DNA from: Clostridiales bacterium | GTDB lineage: Bacteria > Bacillota > Clostridia > Saccharofermentanales > Saccharofermentanaceae | Direction of reading: 5' to 3' | DNA: 64,000 bases | NCBI GenBank assembly: GCA_017545245.1 | Contig: JAFWPB010000058.1 | Coordinates: forward strand, 37,904-101,903 | Made by a program: the position numbers and the translations under genes | Shown: positions 43,053 through 50,836 of the stretch, one piece after another | How positions within the stretch are numbered: the stretch's first letter is position 1 | Layout: every line of letters begins with the position of its first letter | The notes under the pieces: model-generated | What the model was told of the DNA's origin: nothing | Database searches by the model: none | The model's input: the letters and a program-made list of their open reading frames with translations, nothing else

Positions 43053-43097
43053 ATTTACCCCTCCTGAATCCTTCTAAAGTTACTATATCACTATAGA

Positions 43098-43129
43098 AAA
43101 AACGCGTCAATTTACATCGACGCGTTTTT
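43098..43129 (-). terminator. Terminator of the AroB-like operon
   Basis: A perfect 11-bp stem AAAAACGCGTC/GACGCGTTTTT with a 10-base loop lies 11 bases after the stop of the last gene; the U-tract is the 3' arm on the minus strand. Confidence 0.82.
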
Positions 43130-43140
43130 GTCAGACATCA

Positions 43141-43575
43141 TTAATAATAGAAAAAGCATTTCAGTATGTCTCCGGATTCCCAACGGAAGTTCAATGTTTG
43201 AAACTTGCCTGGTGTCAGCGGAGTATACTTGTTGGCATCGTTACAATGTGTAACCTCAACATACTCAGGATCCTCCGGTACATCCTTCGAGAAGAATCCC
43301 AGAAGCTCCTTATCGTTCAGCGAGACCTGTGCATTCCTGCAATCTTCCGGTATTAAAACATCCACACGGAATCGGCACGGTTTATCCATCAGGAAAAGGA
43401 ACCCGAGCACGGCCCGGTCATCTTTGGGACGGGTGACACGCTGTGCCACAGTAACATGTGCGTCTTCCAGATCAAACTCGTAATCGGCATCTACAAGATC
43501 ACTGATGACGATTCCGCTGAATCGGTCGCCCTCGATCAAGTGGCCTTTCTGAGGCAGTTTTTCACTTGCATCCAT
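43141..43575 (-). CDS. Unknown small beta-rich protein
   Basis: A 144-residue protein with no signal peptide or membrane segment. Alternating hydrophobic strands (GFLFLMDKPCRFRVDVLIPE, then NAQVSLNDKELLGFF) and the ending LNFRWESGDILKCFFYY suggest a beta-sandwich, faintly like the C-terminal domains of GH127-type arabinofuranosidases. No catalytic motif is seen. GGAG precedes the ATG. It lies 17 bases after the M28-like lipoprotein gene and is the last gene of that operon, so a joint role is likely but unknown. Confidence 0.6.
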   Translation of the reverse strand: MDASEKLPQKGHLIEGDRFSGIVISDLVDADYEFDLEDAHVTVAQRVTRPKDDRAVLGFLFLMDKPCRFRVDVLIPEDCRNAQVSLNDKELLGFFSKDVPEDPEYVEVTHCNDANKYTPLTPGKFQTLNFRWESGDILKCFFYY

Positions 43576-43592
43576 AGCTTTCTCCTATATCA

Positions 43593-44822
43593 TCACGTTT
43601 CGGATGCTTCCGAAGAAGCACTCGGTGTCGTTGTCAGTTTTCTATTTGCCTGTCCGGTCGGAGCCAATGTCTCCCCTGCTTCATACTGGGATACGGTCAC
43701 ACAGTTCTGCGAACCCTTCGCCACAGCTTTTTCAATAATAAAAGCCGTTACGTTAATACGCACTTTCAATCTTTCTTCGTCCAGTGCTTCGGACAATGCT
43801 TTGGACGAGTCAAGTGTGGTGCCTCGGATTGCTCCGCTATTCGTCTGTAAAGCCAGGTTCTTCGTTTCTTTCATATCTTCCAGTTTCGAGAAATTGTAGT
43901 CGGAAGATTCGAAGAACACGATCGGGATCGATTCTTTGTCAAAAGGAACGTAGTCAGACTTCACTCTTGTCACTTCGCGGTAAATGTCTGTCTTTCCGTC
44001 ATTATCCACGTCAAAACTGAGAAGGGACATATTGTAGTTCAGATCGACGCCTGTCTGGGAATAAACAGAGTTTTCATATGCCACGTCATACGCCTCATAC
44101 AGTTTTCTTCGGAACGAATACTTGTTTCCGTCCTTTAAGGACGAAAGACCGGCATGAGCATAGAGCTTATCTCCGGCATAAACACTCTCGATACAGTACA
44201 TACACTCGATCTTCTTCTTTTCCTCGTCTGACATTTCTTCGAGGAATTTGGAAGCGCCCATGTAGGAATTCGTACCGGCACCAAAAGCAACGATGATCAC
44301 ATCATATCCATACTTATGTCCATACATCTGCTTCGCGACAGTAAGAAGTGCACCAATTCCACAAGCGTTATTCTGAATACCATCATAGTCAGGATAATTG
44401 TAGCGCTGTTCGTACGGAACCGGAGCATCGTAATGGGCTCCGATCACAACCGTTTTTCTTACTTTCGAGTATTCTCCGAAAGAGTCTCTCTGCATGAAGC
44501 CTTCCCCCTCAATGCGGACGATGTAGTTATTCGATACTTTTCCGCTTTGGGAGGTAAAAGGCTGAGTTTTCACTTCATATCCGATTTTCTGCAGTTCCTT
44601 CTTGATCATTTCCCCTGCACCGGCTTCACCGTCGGAGTATGGACTGCGGTACGGGTATTCTTTTGCAAGATTTAAAGCAATGTCCGCACCATAGGTTCCG
44701 AAATCCGCAACTTTCTTCTTCTCTTCCGACTTCTTACAGGAAGCCGCCCATGGAAGCATGACTAAGCATAAGAATAAAGCCAGTATCTGAATTCCGGAAA
44801 TCTGTTTCTTTTTCTCTTTCAT
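43593..44822 (-). CDS. M28 peptidase-like lipoprotein lacking metal ligands
   Basis: A 409-residue exported lipoprotein: hydrophobic signal (about 8-26) and lipobox AASC with C29. The body follows M28 aminopeptidases. H130 (IGAHYDAP) is kept, but the bridging-Asp motif NDNxSG reads QNNACG (N151), the catalytic and metal pair GAEE reads GAGT (183-184), the Asp of the FDM motif is replaced in YCIES (211-212), and SDH reads SDY (Y291). Two-zinc catalysis is therefore unlikely. A Ser/Thr-rich tail (about 385-409) ends it. It may bind peptides or act as a scaffold. It is in an operon after the AroB-like gene. Confidence 0.83.
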   Translation of the reverse strand: MKEKKKQISGIQILALFLCLVMLPWAASCKKSEEKKKVADFGTYGADIALNLAKEYPYRSPYSDGEAGAGEMIKKELQKIGYEVKTQPFTSQSGKVSNNYIVRIEGEGFMQRDSFGEYSKVRKTVVIGAHYDAPVPYEQRYNYPDYDGIQNNACGIGALLTVAKQMYGHKYGYDVIIVAFGAGTNSYMGASKFLEEMSDEEKKKIECMYCIESVYAGDKLYAHAGLSSLKDGNKYSFRRKLYEAYDVAYENSVYSQTGVDLNYNMSLLSFDVDNDGKTDIYREVTRVKSDYVPFDKESIPIVFFESSDYNFSKLEDMKETKNLALQTNSGAIRGTTLDSSKALSEALDEERLKVRINVTAFIIEKAVAKGSQNCVTVSQYEAGETLAPTGQANRKLTTTPSASSEASET

Positions 44823-44854
44823 CTTTTCTCCTGTTTATGTCCGATACAAAGATA

Positions 44855-45898
44855 TTAACAAATGATATCGAGTTTTTTCGAAAAAAACAACATTGCTTCC
44901 GCAGCCGTCATTTTCAGTTCTTTTACCGTACCATTGCCGGAAGCCATAATGACCGGCACTTCATCTTTATATGGGGCAATATTCTTCATTATTCTTCGAA
45001 GTAAAGAATCCTTCGAAACGCCTTCCAGTTTCCTTGGGAACCCAAGAAGGTCGTAAAGTTTCAACAGTGCATCAGAGGGATTCATGGCTGCCATCGCAAA
45101 GGCCAGCGCCTCTCCTTCCGAATAACGCAAGAAACGGAAATGTTCCAGGATCGCTTCCTTGATTTCACGGCCGAAGTCAAAGGCATGACTGTTGTATTCC
45201 ATGATACGGGACTTCGCAAGATAGCATTCATCGATCGTGATAAACATATCCGAATGGTTTACCAGACGGTTTAAAAGCGTGATCTGATCAAGCATGCCAT
45301 ACTGGATGATCTGGGCATACCCGTTCTTCATGAAGTGCTCAGGAAGCGTAGTCAGGAAATCCACGTCCATGATCACGGCGACCGGCTTACACTTCACGCT
45401 GACGCAGTCTTTATGACTCATATAATTAAGATAGGTCGTATCCGCTTCCGCCGATTCCAGCATGCCGAGAAGAGATGTCGGAACAAGGCAGTATTTCAGG
45501 CCGCCGAGGAAAGTTGCTGCAACAAAAGCAGTCACATCCAGGATACTGCCGCCTCCCCACCCGACCAGAAGGTCCTCACCGGTAAAGGAAATATCCATAA
45601 GTCGCTCAAAAACACTCATTACCGCGTCGAAATTCTTAGAAGACTGGCGTCCGTCGATCATGATCACTGTCGTCATGATGCCGCGGCTTTCCAACTCTGA
45701 AACAAAACTCATGTGGTGAAGGCCATTAACTTCCTTATCCGTAACGATCGCCACTTTTACAGGCTGGGAGGAAGTCATTCCTTCCACAAGCTTGATCAGA
45801 CAATCAGATGCGATTTCACGTCCGCACTCGAGCGGATAACTGCATTTGCTCTCTACTCGCTTTACGCTTGGCATTCGGAAAACGTCCTCCTTTTCCAT
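44855..45898 (-). CDS. 3-dehydroquinate synthase (AroB)-like protein lacking zinc ligands
   Basis: A 347-residue cytoplasmic protein with the AroB fold: NAD-binding GWGGGSILDVTAFVAATFLG, then LVPTSLLGMLES and KPVAVIMDVDFLTTLPEHFM. True DHQ synthases bind zinc by Glu in AEVIKYG and two His (FGHTxGH, HGEA). Here these read AQIIQYG (Q196), FGREIKEA (R244, with E248 at the second His) and SEGEAL (E261), and the GGKTGVN lysine motif reads ADTTYLN. DHQ synthase activity is therefore unlikely. The first ATG has AGGAG; a second at codon 9 has AGGAGG 11 bases upstream. It is first in an operon with the M28-like gene, 32 bases on. Confidence 0.78.
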   Translation of the reverse strand: MEKEDVFRMPSVKRVESKCSYPLECGREIASDCLIKLVEGMTSSQPVKVAIVTDKEVNGLHHMSFVSELESRGIMTTVIMIDGRQSSKNFDAVMSVFERLMDISFTGEDLLVGWGGGSILDVTAFVAATFLGGLKYCLVPTSLLGMLESAEADTTYLNYMSHKDCVSVKCKPVAVIMDVDFLTTLPEHFMKNGYAQIIQYGMLDQITLLNRLVNHSDMFITIDECYLAKSRIMEYNSHAFDFGREIKEAILEHFRFLRYSEGEALAFAMAAMNPSDALLKLYDLLGFPRKLEGVSKDSLLRRIMKNIAPYKDEVPVIMASGNGTVKELKMTAAEAMLFFSKKLDIIC

Positions 45899-46023
45899 TT
45901 TGTCTCCTGCTATGATAACACTTTTACCCGAAACTTTGTATAAAAAATGCGAAACGGAAGTGCTTTTATCAATATATATATGGTAGAATATGTATTTGCA
46001 TAAAAGGAAAGAAGGTTAGTATT

Positions 46024-47496
46024 ATGTCAATTACAAATCCAGCCATACGAACGCGTTTTGCTCCAAGCCCGACGGGTTTCATGCATGTCGGCAATCTTCG
46101 TACGGCACTCTATGAGTATCTGATCGCTAAATCTCTGGGAGGCACTTTCGTTCTCCGTATTGAAGACACCGACCAGGAACGTTATGTAGAAGGCGCGGTT
46201 GACATCATTTATAAGACGCTCAAGAAAGCCGGCCTCATCCACGATGAAGGTCCGGATATCGGCGGCGAATATGGTCCGTATGTCCAGAGCGAGCGCATGC
46301 ATCTTTATAAGCCTTATGCCGAGCAGCTCGTTAAGAGTGGCCATGCTTACTACTGCTTCTGCAGCAAGGAGCGTCTGGCTTCCCTTCATGAGGAAGGTGG
46401 CGTAGAGGGTGGTTACGACAGACACTGCCGTGATCTTTCCCCGGAGGAAGTACAGAAAAACCTGGATGCAGGTATTCCTTATGTTATCCGTCAGAAGATG
46501 CCGCTTACCGGTGAAACGACTTTTCATGACTGCGTGTACGGGGACATCACTGTCCAGAACAAGGAACTCGAGGACCAGATCCTGTTGAAAGCAGATGGTT
46601 ATCCGACATATAACTTTGCGAACATTATCGATGACCATCTCATGAAGATCTCACACGTCGTACGTGGAAGTGAGTACCTCTCTTCTACTCCGAAATACAA
46701 CCTCTGCTACGAAGCATTCGGATGGGAGATCCCGACATACGTACATCTTCCGCTGATCATGGGTAAAAACGAGGACGGGTCCGTAAGCAAACTGGCCAAG
46801 CGTCATGGCGCGACAGGTTTTGAAGATCTGGTTGCACAAGGATACCTTCCGGAAGCAATCATCAACTACATTGCCCTTCTCGGCTGGTGTCCGAAAGACA
46901 ATCAGGAAGTCTTCTCACTTTCTGAACTGTGCCAGTCCTTTTCGATTGATGGGATCAGCAAGTCCCCGGCAGTATTCGATTACGATAAACTGGAGTGGTT
47001 CAATGGTGAGTATATCCGCAAGATGTCACAGGAAGAGTTCATCGAGTTTGCCAAGCCTGAGCTGGCCAAATTCCCGATGATCACCGAGGATCTCTACCCG
47101 CTCTTTACTGAAATCATGCAGCCACGTATTACAAGATTCACACAGATCAGTGAGAAGCTCGGATTCCTTCTGGAACTGGCCGACTACGATCTGGAACTGT
47201 ATGTGCATAAGAAGAGCAAGACCACGAAGGAAGGTTCTCTTGAGATGCTGAATATCGTCCTTCCGATGCTTTACGAAATCGAGTGGACGAAGGATTCTCT
47301 CAGTGAATGTCTGACAGGTCTTGCAGAGGGTATGGGCGTTAAGAACGCACTGGTCATGTGGCCGGTACGTATTGCCGCTTCCGGCACGGCCGTGACCCCT
47401 GGCGGAGCAGTGGAAGTTCTCCTTCTGCTTGGCAAGGAAGAGGCCCTGAAGCGTATTGAATCCGGACGACAGCGACTCTCTCAAGCATTATCCTAA
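46024..47496 (+). CDS. gltX: Glutamyl-tRNA synthetase
   Basis: Charges tRNA-Glu. The class I signature FAPSPTGFMHVGNLRTALYE is near the start and the KMSKS-type loop reads SKLAKRHGATG; the usual Ser of KLSKR is Ala here. The anticodon-binding helical domain follows, with 490 residues in all. A TAGAAT -10 (45984-45989) and an AAGAAGG ribosome binding region precede the ATG. glnS follows 36 bases on. With a separate GlnRS, this enzyme probably charges only tRNA-Glu. Confidence 0.95.
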   Translation: MSITNPAIRTRFAPSPTGFMHVGNLRTALYEYLIAKSLGGTFVLRIEDTDQERYVEGAVDIIYKTLKKAGLIHDEGPDIGGEYGPYVQSERMHLYKPYAEQLVKSGHAYYCFCSKERLASLHEEGGVEGGYDRHCRDLSPEEVQKNLDAGIPYVIRQKMPLTGETTFHDCVYGDITVQNKELEDQILLKADGYPTYNFANIIDDHLMKISHVVRGSEYLSSTPKYNLCYEAFGWEIPTYVHLPLIMGKNEDGSVSKLAKRHGATGFEDLVAQGYLPEAIINYIALLGWCPKDNQEVFSLSELCQSFSIDGISKSPAVFDYDKLEWFNGEYIRKMSQEEFIEFAKPELAKFPMITEDLYPLFTEIMQPRITRFTQISEKLGFLLELADYDLELYVHKKSKTTKEGSLEMLNIVLPMLYEIEWTKDSLSECLTGLAEGMGVKNALVMWPVRIAASGTAVTPGGAVEVLLLLGKEEALKRIESGRQRLSQALS

Positions 47497-47532
47497 GAAA
47501 CCAAGATAAAGTCAGAAAGAGAGATTAATACT

Positions 47533-49197
47533 ATGAGTGAATATAAGAGTTTTATACATGAAGCAATTGAATCCGATATCGGACCAGGTGGTCGTTACGA
47601 AGGACAGACCGTCCACACACGTTTCCCACCAGAACCGAACGGTTATCTTCATATCGGTCATGCAAAAGCACTGGAGATCGATTTCGGTATGGCAGAACAG
47701 TATGGTGGTCTTTGCAACCTCCGTATGGACGACACCAACCCAACTAAGGAAGACGAAGAGTATGTAGAGGCCATCAAGGAAGACATCAAGTGGCTCGGTC
47801 ATGACTGGGACGACCGCTTCTTCTATGCATCTTCTTATTTTGATAAGATGTATGAGTACGCAGTAGAGCTGATCAAGAAGGGTCTGGCGTATGTTTGCCA
47901 GCTGACTCCGGAAGAAATGAAGGAACACAGAGGCGACCTGACGCACCCGGCAACCAGCCCTTACCGCGACCGTCCGATCGAAGAGAGTCTGGATCTTTTC
48001 GAGAGAATGAAGAATGGTGAATTTGAAGACGGTGCCATGACGCTTCGTGCTAAGATCGATCTGGCTTCCGGTAACTTCAACATGCGTGATCCTGCTATCT
48101 ACAGAATCAACCACATGCGTCACCACAACACCGGCGACAAGTGGTGCATCTACCCGATGTACGACTTTGCACACCCGATTGAGGACGCACTGGAAGGCAT
48201 CACACACTCCCTCTGCTCTCTCGAGTTCGAGGCACATCGTCCGCTTTATGACTGGGTCATCGAGAATGTTTCCGTTCCGAGCAAGCCACGTCAGATCGAG
48301 TTTTCCAGACTTGGTATCACGCATACTGTTCTCAGCAAGAGAAAGCTCCGCAATATGGTTGAAACAGGTGTGGTAGATGGTTGGGATGATCCGCGTATGC
48401 CTACTCTCTGTGGTCTCCGCCGCCGTGGATATACACCGGCTGCGATCCATAACTTCCATGAGAGAAACGGTATCTCCAAGGTAAACAGTGTCGTAGACTT
48501 TGCTTTCCTGGAGTACTGCCTGCGTGAGGATCTGAATGCTACTGCGAAGCGTGTCATGGGCGTGGTTCATCCGATCAAGCTGATCATTGACAACTATCCG
48601 GACGGACAGTCGGAAACCTTCACAGTAGAGAACAATCCGGAGCGTCCGGAAGATGGCATTCGTGAGGTTTCTTTCTCAAAAGAACTGTGGATCGAGGAAG
48701 ACGATTTCATGGAAGTACCGGAAAAGAAATATTTCCGTCTTTTCCCTGGGAACGAAGTACGTCTTAAGTCTGCTTATGTCATCAAATGCACAGGATGCGA
48801 TAAGGATGAGAACGGTAAAGTTACGGCGGTTCATGCAGAATACGAAGAGTCCAGCCGCGGAGGAAATCCTGCTGACGGACGCCGTATCAAGGCAACAATT
48901 CACTGGGTCGACACTAAGACCGCACTCGATGCCACAGTACGGCTTTACGACCGTCTGTTCACTGTGGAAGCACCGGATCTTGCAGACTGCAACTATCTGG
49001 ACTTCATCAATCCGGATTCCCTGACTGTTGTGGAAGGCGCCAAAGTAGAAGCTTCCCTTGCTGAATCCAAACCGGCTGACCGCTTCCAGTTCTTGCGCAT
49101 CGGTTACTTCTGTATGGATACAAAAGATTCCATTGACGGAAAGCTGGTATTCAACCGAAGCGTTTCCCTTAAGGACAGTTACAAACCAGGTACCTGA
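47533..49197 (+). CDS. glnS: Glutaminyl-tRNA synthetase
   Basis: Charges tRNA-Gln directly. Motifs are TRFPPEPNGYLHIGHAKALE (HIGH), the GlnRS-type active-site region MRHHNTGDKWCIYPMYDFAH, and HTVLSKRKL (KMSKS type). The C-terminal anticodon-binding beta-barrels (about 340-554) are present, which separates it from GltX. Many Firmicutes lack GlnRS and use GatCAB transamidation, so its presence is informative. GAGAGA lies upstream of the ATG. Probably co-transcribed with gltX and followed by a terminator. Confidence 0.95.
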   Translation: MSEYKSFIHEAIESDIGPGGRYEGQTVHTRFPPEPNGYLHIGHAKALEIDFGMAEQYGGLCNLRMDDTNPTKEDEEYVEAIKEDIKWLGHDWDDRFFYASSYFDKMYEYAVELIKKGLAYVCQLTPEEMKEHRGDLTHPATSPYRDRPIEESLDLFERMKNGEFEDGAMTLRAKIDLASGNFNMRDPAIYRINHMRHHNTGDKWCIYPMYDFAHPIEDALEGITHSLCSLEFEAHRPLYDWVIENVSVPSKPRQIEFSRLGITHTVLSKRKLRNMVETGVVDGWDDPRMPTLCGLRRRGYTPAAIHNFHERNGISKVNSVVDFAFLEYCLREDLNATAKRVMGVVHPIKLIIDNYPDGQSETFTVENNPERPEDGIREVSFSKELWIEEDDFMEVPEKKYFRLFPGNEVRLKSAYVIKCTGCDKDENGKVTAVHAEYEESSRGGNPADGRRIKATIHWVDTKTALDATVRLYDRLFTVEAPDLADCNYLDFINPDSLTVVEGAKVEASLAESKPADRFQFLRIGYFCMDTKDSIDGKLVFNRSVSLKDSYKPGT

Positions 49198-49230
49198 TTC
49201 CAGATACAAATTCTTGATTGAATATAAAGA

Positions 49231-49262
49231 AAGGGTTATCAATGCGATAACCCTTTTCTTTT
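49231..49262 (+). terminator. gltX-glnS terminator
   Basis: The stem AAGGGTTATC/GATAACCCTT with a short loop is followed by TTCTTTTT, 33 bases after glnS. Confidence 0.85.
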
Positions 49263-49301
49263 TGAATGAACGGATTCATTGAATGAACGATCATTATACG
49301 C

Positions 49302-49340
49302 AAAGAACCTGCCTCACATTTCGTGTGAGACAGGTTCTTT
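49302..49340. terminator. Hairpin between glnS and sepF, probably the sepF terminator
   Basis: A near-perfect 17-bp stem AAAGAACCTGCCTCACA/TGTGAGACAGGTTCTTT with a 5-base loop lies in the convergent interval. T-tracts are short on both strands, so direction is ambiguous. Confidence 0.6.
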
Positions 49341-49387
49341 CTTACTCTTAATTGGTCTCTTAAAGGTGTTAATATTGAATATGTAAA

Positions 49388-49918
49388 TCAGAGAACCTGA
49401 CGGTAAGCCTGCTGCTGGTTCTGAGCTTCTGCCTGCTTAGCAAGAGCATCACGATCCATGAGAGAAACATTTCTCGGAGCAACTACGAAAGTCTTTCTGT
49501 TCTGGTCGATTGGCTTTACGTTACCATCGATGGAATACGCAGCACCAGAAATGTAATCGATTACACGCTGAGCAACATTACGATCAACATTCTCGATGTT
49601 GCAGATTACTGTATGACCTTCACGGATATGATCACAAACTGCCTGAGAAGAACGGATGCTATCCGGCTGGAGAATAACTACCTGATTGGAAGAAGGCTGT
49701 ACACTCTTGATTGGGAAAGAACGGGAGTTGATCTGTGTGTCAACTACTTCAACTCTTGGTTCTTCAACGTATGTAGATTCAGCCTGACGATAAGAATCCA
49801 TCGGATCTTCATCATAACCTGTCTCGTAATCTGTCTCGTACTCGTTCTCGTCCCACTCTTCTTCGTTCTCGTCGATACCTGCGACTTTGTTAAACATTTT
49901 CTTAATAAATCCTGCCAT
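49388..49918 (-). CDS. sepF: Cell division protein SepF
   Basis: SepF binds FtsZ filaments and tethers them to the membrane. The N-terminal amphipathic membrane-binding helix is MAGFIKKMFNKVAG, followed by a long acidic Glu/Asp/Tyr-rich linker (about 16-60) and the SepF core (about 80-160): VVILQPDSIRSSQAVCDHIR, then EGHTVICNIENVDRNVAQRV and IDYISGAAYSIDG. The ATG at 49916-49918 has GGAGG upstream; an ATG 12 bases further up was rejected. 176 residues. The companions YggS and the HlyD-like protein lie upstream, the common clostridial arrangement. Confidence 0.94.
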   Translation of the reverse strand: MAGFIKKMFNKVAGIDENEEEWDENEYETDYETGYDEDPMDSYRQAESTYVEEPRVEVVDTQINSRSFPIKSVQPSSNQVVILQPDSIRSSQAVCDHIREGHTVICNIENVDRNVAQRVIDYISGAAYSIDGNVKPIDQNRKTFVVAPRNVSLMDRDALAKQAEAQNQQQAYRQVL

Positions 49919-49980
49919 ACTAACCTCCAAATTTTCTGCGCATTCGTGCTTGCCGCACTCGCTAATTTCACTATGGTGTC

Positions 49981-50009
49981 AGTATAAAACTAGGAATTTC
50001 AGCACGCAA
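49981..50009 (-). promoter_or_regulatory. Candidate sepF promoter
   Basis: On the minus strand TTGCGT (50004-50009), a 17-base spacer and TATACT (49981-49986) lie 62 bases before sepF. Two copies of AAAAATTACA (minus strand) occur 21 bases apart just upstream at about 50036-50066. Confidence 0.5.
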
Positions 50010-50106
50010 TAGATTTGGAGCATCGGTAAATAACATGTAATTTTTACACTTTTCTCTGTAATTTTTCCGAAACAATTCTATTTTGTCGTGTCATTTTTGT
50101 GCAACA

Positions 50107-50835
50107 TTACACAGGGTCAGGGTAGTCTCTTTTCCCGAAGATTGCAGTACCGATCCGGACATGCGTGGATCCACATTGAATGGCTTCTTTGTAATCACCG
50201 CTCATTCCCATGGACAATTTATTCCACTTTTCTTTGTTTACACCCTGCTCTTTAAGCTTATCGAAAAGCACTTTTGCTTGTTCGAATACTTTCGCGGCTT
50301 CGCCTTCCTTCTGCTGGATCGGTGCCATAGTCATAAGTCCTTCGATAGAGAGATTTGGAAGCACAAGAAGTTCTTCCAGGGAAGCGGTTACTTCTTCCGG
50401 AGTAAAACCATGTTTTGACTCTTCGCCGGATACATTGACCTCAAGAAGAATGGAAGTCACCAGTTCTTTTGCAGCAGAACGCTTCGAGATTTCTTTGGCA
50501 AGTGAAAGTGTATCCACAGAGTGGATCAAATACGGTTCACCAACAATAAGACGGACTTTTCTTGACTGGATCGTTCCTATAAGATGCCAGTTTGGATGGA
50601 TTCCCAGCTGATCGAGGATCTGCTTTTTCTCATGCATCTCTTCCGGACGGTTTTCTCCCAGATCCATCAGGCCGATCTCATATGCCTGTTTTGCATACTC
50701 TGCCGGGAAGAATTTGGAAACACCAATGAGCGTGATCTCAGAAGGAGCACGACCTGCTTTTCTTGCGGCATCAGTGATACTCTCTTTTACCGCGGCCAGT
50801 CTTTCTTTCATTTCTTCAGAAGTATACATGTTCAT
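50107..50835 (-). CDS. YggS-family PLP-binding protein (PLP homeostasis)
   Basis: A 242-residue single-domain PLP-binding protein of the YggS/PLPBP family, which buffers pyridoxal phosphate rather than catalysing a known reaction. The PLP lysine is in ITLIGVSKFFPAEYAKQAYE, followed by LGENRPEEMHEKKQ, NWHLIGTIQSRKVRLIV, HSVDTLSLAKEISKRSA, and SMGMSGDYKEAIQCGSTHVR near the end. The ATG at 50833-50835 follows the upstream TAG by one base; a start 21 bases earlier overlaps that gene and was rejected. Genetic linkage to sepF is common in Gram-positives. Confidence 0.93.
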   Translation of the reverse strand: MNMYTSEEMKERLAAVKESITDAARKAGRAPSEITLIGVSKFFPAEYAKQAYEIGLMDLGENRPEEMHEKKQILDQLGIHPNWHLIGTIQSRKVRLIVGEPYLIHSVDTLSLAKEISKRSAAKELVTSILLEVNVSGEESKHGFTPEEVTASLEELLVLPNLSIEGLMTMAPIQQKEGEAAKVFEQAKVLFDKLKEQGVNKEKWNKLSMGMSGDYKEAIQCGSTHVRIGTAIFGKRDYPDPV

Positions 50836-50836
50836 A

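Noticed and set aside
43593..45898. Treating the AroB-like and M28-like genes as pseudogenes.
   Set aside because: Both are full length, start with good ribosome binding sites and share an operon with a terminator; changes are confined to active-site positions, not frameshifts or stops.
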